A stretch of DNA of 18,619 bases from positions 1-18,619 of the forward strand of contig JBBING010000043.1 of NCBI GenBank assembly GCA_037444005.1, written 5' to 3'. Shown here piece by piece: positions 6,598 through 13,558 of this stretch. Below the pieces are notes generated by a model that was not told the origin of the DNA, did not search any database, and saw only the letters and a list, made by a program, of their open reading frames with translations. The position numbers and the translations under genes are program-made. The stretch comes from DATLZC01 sp037444005. Its GTDB lineage: Bacteria > Chloroflexota > Dehalococcoidia > DSTF01 > JACRBR01. The number at the start of each line of letters is the position of its first letter. Position 1 is the first letter of the stretch.

Positions 6598-6776
6598 CCC
6601 GGATGACCATCTTCTCCGCGCTCGCCGCTGCGGTCGGCGTGACTGCGGCCGTCGTGTCGAGCAAACATACGCAGGCGCACGGATACCAGGTGCAGGGGGC
6701 GGCGGCGCACCGCCCCTCCCTCGTGTTCGTGCCGGGAACGTTGTTGACGCCTACACCCGCTCCACCGCCAGCGTGA
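6594..6776 (+). CDS. Small exported hypothetical protein (60 aa)
   Basis: This short gene overlaps the corrected end of the previous one by ATGA, the usual sign of translational coupling. Residues 1-30 (MTRMTIFSALAAAVGVTAAV, then polar) resemble a signal peptide with an Ala-rich core. The mature part would be about 30 residues ending in a proline-rich tail (TPTPAPPPA). Its last 26 nt overlap the 3' end of ileS on the other strand, so part of its length may be constrained by that gene. No family is recognised. It could be a small envelope partner of the preceding protein, or a fragment. Confidence 0.45.
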   Translation: MTRMTIFSALAAAVGVTAAVVSSKHTQAHGYQVQGAAAHRPSLVFVPGTLLTPTPAPPPA

Positions 6777-9700
6777 CCGTCCGCCCATCGACCGAGTGCT
6801 CCTCGGCGTGCGCGCCCGGCGGCGGTGAACCCGGCCTCAGCTCCACCGACAGCGTCTCCTGGCGGATGTACTCGCCCCAGTCCTGCATCACCCGCGCGAC
6901 GGCGGCGTCGCCGTCGTACGACGTGCGGATGCGGTCGGCGATCTCGAAACCCGCGTTCTTGCGCATGTCCTGGATGCGGCGCACCAGCTCCCGCGCGAGA
7001 CCTTCGTCCGCCAGGTCGGGCGTGATCTCGGTGGTGACCACGACGGCGTAACCTGCCTCCTCGGCGACGGCGTAGCCCGGCTTGCCCGCGGGCGACACCA
7101 GCAGCTCGCCCGGCTCCAGCCGGAAGCCGTCGAGCTCGACAGGCTCGCCCGCCGCGACGGCGCGCGCCACCGCCGCGCGGTCGGCCGACGCCAGCGCCCG
7201 CTGGATGCGCCCCACGTCGCCGCCGTACTTGGGGCCCAGGACCGGCAGGTTCGGGCGCACCTGGTAGTCGAAAAATTCCGCCTCATCGGAGATGAGCTCC
7301 AGCTCCTTCACGTTCAGCTCTTCGAGGAGCTGGTCCGACAGGCGCCGCACCGTCTCCCCTTCCGACGGCGCGCGCGTCTTCACGTACACGCGGCGGAGCG
7401 GCTGGCGGACCTTGATGTTCGCCCGGGCGCGCGCCGACCGCCCCAGCGACGCCAACCGCTGCACCAGGCGCACGTCCTCAGCGAGCCGCCGATCGATGAG
7501 CGCGGGCTCGGGCGCGGGCCAGTCGCACAGGTGGACGCTCTCGGGGGCGGGGGCGTCCGCGTCCCACGACCGCACGAGATTCTGATACAGCTCCTCGGCC
7601 AGGAACGGCAGCATCGGCGCGAGCAGCCGGTCCAGCGTCGTCAGACATGTCCACAGCGTCGCGTAGGCCGACCGCTTGTCCGCGTCATCGCCGCTCTTCC
7701 AGAAGCGGCGGCGGCTGCGCCGGACGTACCAGTTCGACAGGTCGTCGACGAACGTCTCGATGCGCCGCGTCGCCGTCATAGCGTCGTACTCGTCCAGCGC
7801 AGCGGTGACGTCCGACACGAGCTGGTGCAGCTCGGACAAGGCCCAGCGGTCGAGCTCGGGGCGCTCGGCCGGCGGCGGAGCCGGCGCCGAGGCGGGCGTC
7901 CAGCCGTCGATGTTGGCGTACGTCACGAAGAAGGCGTAGGTGTTCCACAGCGTCGAGAAAAAGCCGCGCCGGATCTCGTCGCCGTAGTGCCAGCCGAAGT
8001 TCAGGTTGTTGGCGGGCGGCTGGCGGAAGAACATCCAGCGCATCACGTCGACGCCCATCCGCTCGGCGGCCTCGTCGAACCAGATGGCGTTGCCCTTCGA
8101 CTTGTGCATCTCCTCCCCGCGCTCGTCCCGCAGCAGCGCGTACGAGAAGAGCGTCTTGAAGGGCTCGCGCCCTTCCATCACTGTGCTCATCGCGAGGAGC
8201 GAATAGAACCAGTTGCGGAACTGCCCTGGGAAGCTCTCCGACACCCAGTCCGCCGGGAACCACTCCTCCCAGTACTTGCGGTCGTGGCGATACTTGAGGG
8301 TCGAGTAGGGAACGATGCCAGCGTCGAGCCAGGGGTTGCCCACGTCCTTGATGCGCGACACCTTGGCGCCGCACTTTGAGCACGCGATCTTCACGGCATC
8401 GATCCAGGGCCGATGCGGGCTGTGGCCCCTGAAGCGCTCCCATCCCTCGACCGCGCGCGCCTCGAGCTCGTACTCGGAGCCGATGACCTCGAAGTGGCCA
8501 CAGGCGGCGCACTCGTAGATGGGCAGCGCGAGGCCGTAGTAGCGCTTCTTCGAGATCATCCAGTCGTGCATGTTGCGGAGCCAGTCGAGCTCGCGGGCCA
8601 GGCCGAACTCCGGAATCCAGCGCGCCCGCTTCGCGACCTCCATGATTTCGTAGCGGAGCTCGTCCATGGCGATGAACCACTCGTCCACCAGCCGGAAGAT
8701 GAGCTCCGATTCGCACCGCCAGCACACGGGATAGCGGTGCGTGTAGTCCTGCACCCGGTAGAGCAGCCCTTTGGCTTTGAGGTCCTCGAAGATGGCGTCC
8801 GCGACATCGGCCACATTCTTCCCGTCGAGCCAGCCGAAGCCCCGGCCGTCGGGTCCAGGCACGTAGTTGCCCTCTTCGTCCAGCGGCGCGATGACGTCGA
8901 GCCCGTGGACCTTCGACAGGGCGAAGTCTTCAGCGCCCGCGCCCGGCGCGATGTGCACGATGCCCGTCCCTTCGCCGTCGCTCACCTCGTCCCACTCGAT
9001 CACCCGATGAACGACGCCCTCCTGCGCCGGGAGCTCATCGAACGGCCCGCGATACGTCAGGCCCACCAGGTCGGCGCCCCTCACCTCGCCGACGACTTCG
9101 TGGGAGCCCCGGATGGCGCTGCCGACGGCGCCCTTCGAGACGTAGAGGACATCGTCGCCCTGGCGCACCTTCACGTAGGTCAGCTCGGGGTGCACCGCAG
9201 CGGCGACGTTGGCGGCGAGCGTCCACGGCGTCGTCGTCCAGACCAGCAGCGCTTCACCGGGCCGTTCGTTCAATGGGAACTTGAGGTACACCGAGGCGTG
9301 GGTGAGCTCCCGGTAGCCCTCGGTCACGATCTCGTGCTGGGAGATGCCGGTGCCGCACCGGGGGCACCAGGGCATGCAGTCCTTCCCCTTGTAGAGGAAG
9401 CCCCGTTCCCAGCATTTCTTGAGAAACGCCCAGATGGTGTAGTTGTTCTCGTCACTGTTCGTGTAGTAGCTGTTGTCCCAGTCCATCCAGTACCCGAGCC
9501 GGATGGACTGCTCGGTCTGGATCTTCGAGAAGCGGCGGACGCGCTCCTTGCACGCCTCGACGAAGCGGTCGATGCCGAACTTCTCGATGTCGCGCTTGGA
9601 TTTGAACCCCAGCTCCTTTTCGACCTCGACTTCGATCCAGAGCCCCTGGCAGTCGAAGCCGTTCTGGTACCGCTGCCGGAAGCCCTGCATCGTCTTGTAG

Positions 9701-9915
9701 CGCTGGTAGAGGTCCTTGTACGAACGTCCCCAGGCGTGATGCACGCCCATCGGGTTGTTGGCGGTGATGGGCCCATCGATGAAGGACCAGCGCTTCGCCG
9801 CCCGCTCGTTGCGGCGCAAGTACTTGCGCATGATGTCCCGCTCGTCCCACCAGCGCTGGATGTCGTGCTCGAGCGCGACGAAATCGACCTTCGAGGTGAC
9901 CGGCTTGAAGGTCAT
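6751..9915 (-). CDS. ileS: Isoleucine--tRNA ligase (type 2), with GVHH in place of the HIGH motif
   Basis: The 1054-aa class I synthetase charges tRNA-Ile with isoleucine. The signature normally reading HxGH is GVHH at residues 57-60 (NNPMGVHHAWG), so its first and third residues are exchanged. The CP1 editing domain is present (VWTTTPWTLAANVA; GTGIVHIAPGAGAEDF). Zinc-type cysteines occur at CMPWCPRCG, CAACG and CSKCG. The KMSKS element is EMHKS at 602-606 (EEMHKSKGN). The C-terminal half contains the anticodon-binding region and the long type 2 extension. The start is fixed by GGAGGT 7 nt upstream. The open frame continues 39 codons further, but those lie in the T-box leader. Regulation is by tRNA-Ile through that leader. 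The gene ends in a 26-nt overlap with a small convergent gene. Confidence 0.97.
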   Translation of the reverse strand: MTFKPVTSKVDFVALEHDIQRWWDERDIMRKYLRRNERAAKRWSFIDGPITANNPMGVHHAWGRSYKDLYQRYKTMQGFRQRYQNGFDCQGLWIEVEVEKELGFKSKRDIEKFGIDRFVEACKERVRRFSKIQTEQSIRLGYWMDWDNSYYTNSDENNYTIWAFLKKCWERGFLYKGKDCMPWCPRCGTGISQHEIVTEGYRELTHASVYLKFPLNERPGEALLVWTTTPWTLAANVAAAVHPELTYVKVRQGDDVLYVSKGAVGSAIRGSHEVVGEVRGADLVGLTYRGPFDELPAQEGVVHRVIEWDEVSDGEGTGIVHIAPGAGAEDFALSKVHGLDVIAPLDEEGNYVPGPDGRGFGWLDGKNVADVADAIFEDLKAKGLLYRVQDYTHRYPVCWRCESELIFRLVDEWFIAMDELRYEIMEVAKRARWIPEFGLARELDWLRNMHDWMISKKRYYGLALPIYECAACGHFEVIGSEYELEARAVEGWERFRGHSPHRPWIDAVKIACSKCGAKVSRIKDVGNPWLDAGIVPYSTLKYRHDRKYWEEWFPADWVSESFPGQFRNWFYSLLAMSTVMEGREPFKTLFSYALLRDERGEEMHKSKGNAIWFDEAAERMGVDVMRWMFFRQPPANNLNFGWHYGDEIRRGFFSTLWNTYAFFVTYANIDGWTPASAPAPPPAERPELDRWALSELHQLVSDVTAALDEYDAMTATRRIETFVDDLSNWYVRRSRRRFWKSGDDADKRSAYATLWTCLTTLDRLLAPMLPFLAEELYQNLVRSWDADAPAPESVHLCDWPAPEPALIDRRLAEDVRLVQRLASLGRSARARANIKVRQPLRRVYVKTRAPSEGETVRRLSDQLLEELNVKELELISDEAEFFDYQVRPNLPVLGPKYGGDVGRIQRALASADRAAVARAVAAGEPVELDGFRLEPGELLVSPAGKPGYAVAEEAGYAVVVTTEITPDLADEGLARELVRRIQDMRKNAGFEIADRIRTSYDGDAAVARVMQDWGEYIRQETLSVELRPGSPPPGAHAEEHSVDGRTVTLAVERV

Positions 9916-9936
9916 GCGTTGCACCTCCAACGGGAA

Positions 9937-9963
9937 CGCCCGCCCCTGACCCAGGGACGGGCG
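9937..9963 (-). terminator. T-box terminator or attenuator hairpin before ileS
   Basis: On the minus strand CGCCCGTCCCTG (9963-9952), loop GGT, and CAGGGGCGGGCG (9948-9937) make a 12-bp stem with one G-U pair. Its 5' arm contains the CGTCCCT that also completes the antiterminator with the T-box AGGG, so the two structures exclude each other. Only TTCCCGTT follows, a poor U-tract, and GGAGGT begins 8 nt after the stem. Termination, or hindrance of ribosome loading, are both possible. Confidence 0.6.
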
Positions 9964-10200
9964 TGCGATGTCACCCGCGGTACCACCCTGCTTGTCCGCC
10001 TGCGGCGGACCGCTCTGTCGAGAGGCCATCACCTCTCGCGCCGGAGATAACGGCGGCGCGCCGTCGGAGTCTACTGTCCCCGCACGAGCGGGGAGTTCGG
10101 TCCGAAGCTCGGGAGGGATCTTCGGCCGGGGCCTCGCGCCCCGCTTCCACCGTCCGGGGCTCGCTGCTTCGCAGGCTGGCCCGGCCTACTCGTCTCCGTC
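9937..10200 (-). promoter_or_regulatory. T-box riboswitch, isoleucine specifier
   Basis: This leader senses uncharged tRNA-Ile and controls ileS. Stem I is closed by CGGAG (10198-10194) with CTCCG (10069-10065). It contains the GACGAGTAGG element near its base and the conserved distal part AGCGAGCC...GGTGGAAGC. In the specifier loop GAAG is followed by CTCCC, and the codon is ATC at 10119-10117, specific for isoleucine. The T-box AGGGTGGTACCGCGG lies at 9989-9975. Its TGGT can pair with ACCA of tRNA-Ile, which has A73. A stem III-like hairpin (GTCCGCC/GGCGGAC) precedes it. The downstream terminator competes with the antiterminator. Confidence 0.95.
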
Positions 10201-10215
10201 ACAGCCTGTGCGTGG

Positions 10216-10244
10216 AGTATACAGAACAGCGCCGGACGCACCAA
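10216..10244 (-). promoter_or_regulatory. Promoter of the ileS T-box transcript
   Basis: TTGGTG (10244-10239) and TATACT (10221-10216) are spaced by 17 nt on the minus strand. The predicted start, near 10209, is about 10 nt before stem I of the T-box, as expected. It sits directly after the DUF488 stop codon. Confidence 0.7.
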
Positions 10245-10249
10245 CCGGT

Positions 10250-10606
10250 TCAGCCCCGCAACGCCTGCTCCACGAGCTCTCTCAGCGCCAGCCGATGACA
10301 GGGTTCGCCTTCGCGGCACACGCAGAGGAGCGTGATGTCCTCCCGGCGCGCGAGGTCCGCGAGGCGACGGACCTCGGCCTCGGCCTCGGGACGCTGCATC
10401 TCCGCAATGTATCGGTCCCGGAACGCTGTCCATGCAATGAGCCCGTCCTTGTATGCGCGCACGAGCTCGCGGGAGGGTGCCAGCGTCCGGACGTACTCGT
10501 CTACCCGGCTTCGGGACACACCCCTCGGCCAGTACTGTGTCACCAGGACGCGCCGTCCATCCTGCTCGGACGGCGGATCGTACACACAGCCGGTCCGAAC
10601 ACCCAC
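10250..10606 (-). CDS. DUF488 family protein
   Basis: The 118-aa protein has the features of DUF488: an early VYDPPSEQDGRRVLVTQYWPRGVSR block (residues 8-32), the APSRELVRAYK and W-x-x-F-RDRY segments, and the later LLCVCREGEPCHR motif with a cysteine cluster and CHR, followed by the C-terminal LRELV helix. Length is normal for the short form of the family. The start is a GTG (10606-10604) without a Shine-Dalgarno sequence; an extended -10 element ends 6 nt upstream, so a leaderless mRNA is predicted. It is divergent from gltX. The function is not established; members are often guessed to bind nucleic acid or act in redox or metal processes, but nothing here decides that. Confidence 0.9.
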   Translation of the reverse strand: MGVRTGCVYDPPSEQDGRRVLVTQYWPRGVSRSRVDEYVRTLAPSRELVRAYKDGLIAWTAFRDRYIAEMQRPEAEAEVRRLADLARREDITLLCVCREGEPCHRLALRELVEQALRG

Positions 10607-10612
10607 AATCCG

Positions 10613-10621
10613 ATGTTACCA
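10613..10621 (-). promoter_or_regulatory. Extended -10 promoter of the DUF488 gene (leaderless)
   Basis: TGG-TAACAT on the minus strand matches an extended -10 (TGn plus a 4/6 hexamer, 10618-10613). Six nucleotides separate it from the GTG start, so transcription would begin at the start codon. No good -35 is seen. Confidence 0.45.
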
Positions 10622-10631
10622 CCTGCCTCGT

Positions 10632-10660
10632 TTGTCCCGCTCACCGGGCGTCGGTACAAT
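10632..10660 (+). promoter_or_regulatory. Promoter of gltX (leaderless)
   Basis: TTGTCC (10632-10637) and TACAAT (10655-10660) have the ideal 17-nt spacing. The ATG follows after 6 nt (10667), so the predicted transcription start coincides with the start codon and there is no room for a ribosome-binding site. Confidence 0.7.
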
Positions 10661-10666
10661 CGCGCC

Positions 10667-12139
10667 ATGACGGTCCGCGTCCGCTACGCGCCGAGCCCGA
10701 CGGGCATCCCTCACGTCGGGAACATCCGCACCGCCCTGTTCAACTGGCTCCTCGCCCGCCATCACGGCGGCGTCTTCATCCTGCGCATCGAGGACACCGA
10801 CCGGGCGCGGTACGACCCCCGCGCCGTCGACGCCATCATGGAGAGCCTGCGCTGGCTCGGGCTCGATTGGGACGAGGGCCCCGACATCGGCGGACCCTAC
10901 GCTCCGTACGTTCAGTCGGAGCGCCTCCCTCTCTACCAGGAAGCCGCCGAGCGGCTGCTCCGCTCGGGCCACGCCTACCGCTGCTACTGCTCCCCGGAGC
11001 GCCTCGAGATGGTGCGTGCCGAGCAGATGCGCAAGAAGATTCCGCCGAAGTACGACCGCCACTGCCGCCTCCTCTCGGAGGAGGAGGCCCGCGAGCGGGC
11101 CGAGCCGGGCGCGAGGCCAGTCATCCGCTTCAAGACGCCGCTCAGCGGCGTCACGCGGTTCGAGGACGTCATCCGGGGCGAGGTCGAATTCGAGAACGAG
11201 ACCCTGGACGACTTCGTCATCCTGAAGTCCGACGGCTATCCCACGTATCATCTCGCGCACCTGGTCGACGACCACGAGATGCGCATCACGCACGTTCTTC
11301 GAGGCGACGAGTGGATTTCGAGCGCGCCCCGGCACATCCTTATGTACGAGGCGTTCGGGTGGGACCCGCCCGTCTTCGCGCACCTGCCGGTAATTCTCGG
11401 CCCCGACAAGGCGAAGCTGAGCAAGCGGCATGGCGCCACGTCCGTCCTCGAGTACCGGGACCAGGGATACTTGCCCGAGGCGCTTTTCAACTTTCTCGGC
11501 CTTCTCGGCTGGTCCCTGGACGACCGCACCGTCATCATCTCGCGAGAGCAGTTCATCCGGCACTTCGACCTCTCCCGCGTGGTTAAGAACCCCGCCATCT
11601 TCGACCGTGACAAGCTCGACTGGATGAACGGCGTGTACATCCGCGAGCTGCCCGAGGAGCGGCTGGTCGACCTGCTGACCGAGTGGCTGGAGTCGCACCT
11701 CCCGGCGCGCGTTCCTCGGCCCATCGACCGCGAGGTGATGCGGCGCGCAGCGCCCCTCGTGCGCGAGCGCATCAAGCGCCTGGACGAGTCCGTCGCGATG
11801 ATGGACTTCTTCTTCTGGGACGAAATCCACTACTCGCGTGAAGAGCTGCTGGGCAAGGCGTATGCCGCGGACCCCGAAGGCGCCGCAAAGGCCCTGACCC
11901 TCGCCCTCGAAACGCTGGAGCAGGTCACGGAGTGGCGCCACGAAGCCATCGAGGGGCCGATGCGGGCGCTGGCAGAGCGTCTCGGGGTGAAGACGGGCGC
12001 GCTGTTCGGGCTCGTCCGCGTCGCGGTCACGGGCAAGTCCGTGTCGCCGCCCCTCTTCGAGAGCATGGCCATCGTCGGCAAGGAGCGCTGCCTGCGGCGG
12101 CTTCGCGCGGCGCTGGACCTGCTCGGCAGGCCCGACTGA
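10667..12139 (+). CDS. gltX: Glutamate--tRNA ligase
   Basis: The 490-aa class I synthetase attaches glutamate to tRNA-Glu, and in many bacteria that use GatCAB also to tRNA-Gln. The catalytic domain begins YAPSPTGIPHVGNIRTALFNW, with the HIGH element HVGN at 16-19 and the RIEDTDR motif soon after. The second signature is KLSKR at 250-254 (DKAKLSKRHGATSV). The C-terminal helical anticodon-binding domain is complete, and the length is normal. The CxCxH-type zinc site is only partial (YRCYCS then a tyrosine/histidine region). The start is the ATG 6 nt after a -10 box; a long in-frame extension upstream overlaps the DUF488 gene and is not coding. The gene is probably monocistronic and converges with the iron-permease-like gene. 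Confidence 0.97.
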   Translation: MTVRVRYAPSPTGIPHVGNIRTALFNWLLARHHGGVFILRIEDTDRARYDPRAVDAIMESLRWLGLDWDEGPDIGGPYAPYVQSERLPLYQEAAERLLRSGHAYRCYCSPERLEMVRAEQMRKKIPPKYDRHCRLLSEEEARERAEPGARPVIRFKTPLSGVTRFEDVIRGEVEFENETLDDFVILKSDGYPTYHLAHLVDDHEMRITHVLRGDEWISSAPRHILMYEAFGWDPPVFAHLPVILGPDKAKLSKRHGATSVLEYRDQGYLPEALFNFLGLLGWSLDDRTVIISREQFIRHFDLSRVVKNPAIFDRDKLDWMNGVYIRELPEERLVDLLTEWLESHLPARVPRPIDREVMRRAAPLVRERIKRLDESVAMMDFFFWDEIHYSREELLGKAYAADPEGAAKALTLALETLEQVTEWRHEAIEGPMRALAERLGVKTGALFGLVRVAVTGKSVSPPLFESMAIVGKERCLRRLRAALDLLGRPD

Positions 12140-12148
12140 CCGCGCCCG

Positions 12149-12601
12149 CTACGTTCCCGGTCCCGAAGCCGTCAGTCGCTCGAGAATCCGCCGCTCCATC
12201 TCTTGGATCTGGTGGTCCTGCTGGTCGAGATGGCGCAGGATGGGGCGGATGTGTTCGACGTCGATCCGTTGGAGCAGCCGCTGGATGAGCCGCTCTTCGT
12301 GTGCCAGCCTCCGCTCTTCGTCGTAGATCCCGGCGAGCATCCGGTCCTGGCTCTCGGTGATCCGGTTCGACGCGTTCCCGAGCAAGAACACCATCAGAAA
12401 CGTCACGATTGTCGTCCCAGTGTTGATGACGAGCTGCCACGTGTTACTGAACCCTGAGGACGGGCCGAGCGCCGCCCAGACCACAACGATCGCCACGGCC
12501 GCAGCGAACGCCGCTGGCGTACCGATGGCGAATGACATGAAGTCGGCGATCCGCTCGAACGTCGCCGCCCGTTCTGGCGCATGTTGCCTGGTCTGCCGCA
12601 T
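12149..12601 (-). CDS. Low-affinity iron permease family small membrane protein
   Basis: The 150-aa protein resembles the low-affinity iron permease family (PF04120). It has an N-terminal amphipathic start (AATFERIADFMSFAIGTPAAF), a first membrane helix (about residues 24-44), then TWQLVINTGTTIVTFLMVFLLGNASNRITESQDRML, the family's characteristic second helix and NRxT loop. The last 60 residues are a charged helix, likely coiled coil (EERRLAHEERLIQRLLQRI and onward). GGAGG is 8 nt before the ATG. It follows trmI at 37 nt on the same strand and probably shares its transcript. Iron transport by bacterial members is poorly supported, so the name denotes similarity only. It converges with gltX with 9 nt between the stop codons. 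Confidence 0.83.
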   Translation of the reverse strand: MRQTRQHAPERAATFERIADFMSFAIGTPAAFAAAVAIVVVWAALGPSSGFSNTWQLVINTGTTIVTFLMVFLLGNASNRITESQDRMLAGIYDEERRLAHEERLIQRLLQRIDVEHIRPILRHLDQQDHQIQEMERRILERLTASGPGT

Positions 12602-12638
12602 GTGGAGATCCTCCCGCTGCGCGTGCCCCGTTCTGGCC

Positions 12639-13496
12639 TCATTCCTCCGGACGCAGGTCCTCGTCCGACTCCGGCGTGGCATCCAGCGAGCTCGAGGCCG
12701 AGCGCTCGACGAACCGCGCGCTGGTCACGAATCCGGTATGCCCGACCATCGTCTGGGCGGGGCGAACGCTGCGCGGTCCCACCTCCCAGCGGCGGACCAG
12801 CGCTTCCACCGTCTCCATGCGCACGAAGCGCCCGGTCTCGCGAAGCGCCAGCGCCGTCTGCTGCACCTGGAGCGCCGTGGGCACATAACTCACGAAGGCC
12901 CCGCCCTGACGGAGCGCCTCCATCGCGGGCCCGATCGCCCGCCAGGGCTCCGGGATGTCCAGAATCACCGCATCCACCGCTCGCTCGTCGATGCCTTCGC
13001 ACACGTCGGCGACCTTCGCCTCGTGCCAGGCGAGCGCTTCGGGGCAGAACCGCCGGATGTTGTTGACGCCCTTCTTCACGAATTCGGCGCGGCGTTCGTA
13101 CGAGATAACGCGGCCGGTGGGGCCCACCGCCTGGAGCAGGCCGGACGCGAGCCCGGCCGAGCCCAGCCCGGCCTCGACCACTACCGAGCCCGGCCGCACG
13201 TTGGCTTTGATGAGAATGAGGCCGAGGTCTTTCGGGTAGACCACGTTCGTGTGCCGCGGCATCTTCAGAATGAAGTCCTCGATCGTGGGCCTGAGGATGA
13301 CGAACGTGTGTCCCAGTGACGTTTCGACGGCGGCCCCTTCCGGACGGCCGATGAGATCAGTGTGCGGAATCTGACCGAGATGCGAGTGGAAGATCTGGCC
13401 GCGCTGGAGGGCCACGAGGTAGCGTCGGTCCTTCGGGTCGACCAGGAGCACAGTCTCCCCGTCCTGCGTCACATTGGGAGCGGCGCGTTCGTTCAC
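12639..13496 (-). CDS. trmI: tRNA (adenine-58-N1)-methyltransferase TrmI
   Basis: The 285-aa SAM-dependent enzyme methylates N1 of A58 in the T-loop of tRNAs. The N-terminal beta domain (residues 13-80) has the usual LVALQRGQIFHSHLGQIPHTDLIG form. The Rossmann domain shows the SAM loop VVVEAGLGSAGLASGL (105-120), the acidic residue E134 in VISYERR, and the LDIPEPW motif at 179-185 for substrate adenine. Bacterial, actinobacterial and archaeal TrmI proteins are of this length. The start is a GTG without a Shine-Dalgarno sequence but correctly placed after a -10-like box, suggesting a leaderless mRNA. It is divergent from the murE-like gene, with only 62 bp between the starts. The Ser/Asp/Glu-rich end (265-285) looks disordered. 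Confidence 0.94.
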   Translation of the reverse strand: MNERAAPNVTQDGETVLLVDPKDRRYLVALQRGQIFHSHLGQIPHTDLIGRPEGAAVETSLGHTFVILRPTIEDFILKMPRHTNVVYPKDLGLILIKANVRPGSVVVEAGLGSAGLASGLLQAVGPTGRVISYERRAEFVKKGVNNIRRFCPEALAWHEAKVADVCEGIDERAVDAVILDIPEPWRAIGPAMEALRQGGAFVSYVPTALQVQQTALALRETGRFVRMETVEALVRRWEVGPRSVRPAQTMVGHTGFVTSARFVERSASSSLDATPESDEDLRPEE

Positions 13497-13502
13497 GGCC
13501 GC

Positions 13503-13531
13503 ATGGTGTCGCCCGGACGGGCCGAGGTCAA
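13503..13531 (-). promoter_or_regulatory. Promoter of trmI (leaderless)
   Basis: TTGACC (13531-13526) is a strong -35, and 17 nt later CACCAT (13508-13503) is a poor -10. The GTG start follows after 6 nt. Spacing supports it more than the -10 sequence does. Its -35 overlaps the upstream part of the opposing murE promoter. Confidence 0.45.
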
Positions 13532-13543
13532 GGCGGACGGCGC

Positions 13544-13552
13544 TGCTATAAT
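13544..13552 (+). promoter_or_regulatory. Extended -10 promoter of the murE-like gene (leaderless)
   Basis: TGC-TATAAT is a consensus extended -10. The ATG at 13559 follows after 6 nt, so transcription should start at the start codon. No clear -35 is present, which an extended -10 does not need. Confidence 0.65.
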
Positions 13553-13558
13553 CGCGGT

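Noticed and set aside
9916..10032. A 39-residue N-terminal extension of IleRS
   Set aside because: The extra codons lie in the T-box antiterminator and terminator; GGAGGT 7 nt before 9915 marks the real start.
8413..10050. A 545-codon open frame on the plus strand opposite ileS
   Set aside because: It is the antisense shadow of a GC-rich gene: its translation is full of low-complexity Val/Arg/Glu runs and shows no motifs, while ileS on the other strand is certain.
10616..11941. A 441-codon open frame on the minus strand opposite gltX
   Set aside because: Antisense shadow of a clear GluRS gene, with no domain and no promoter or ribosome-binding site.
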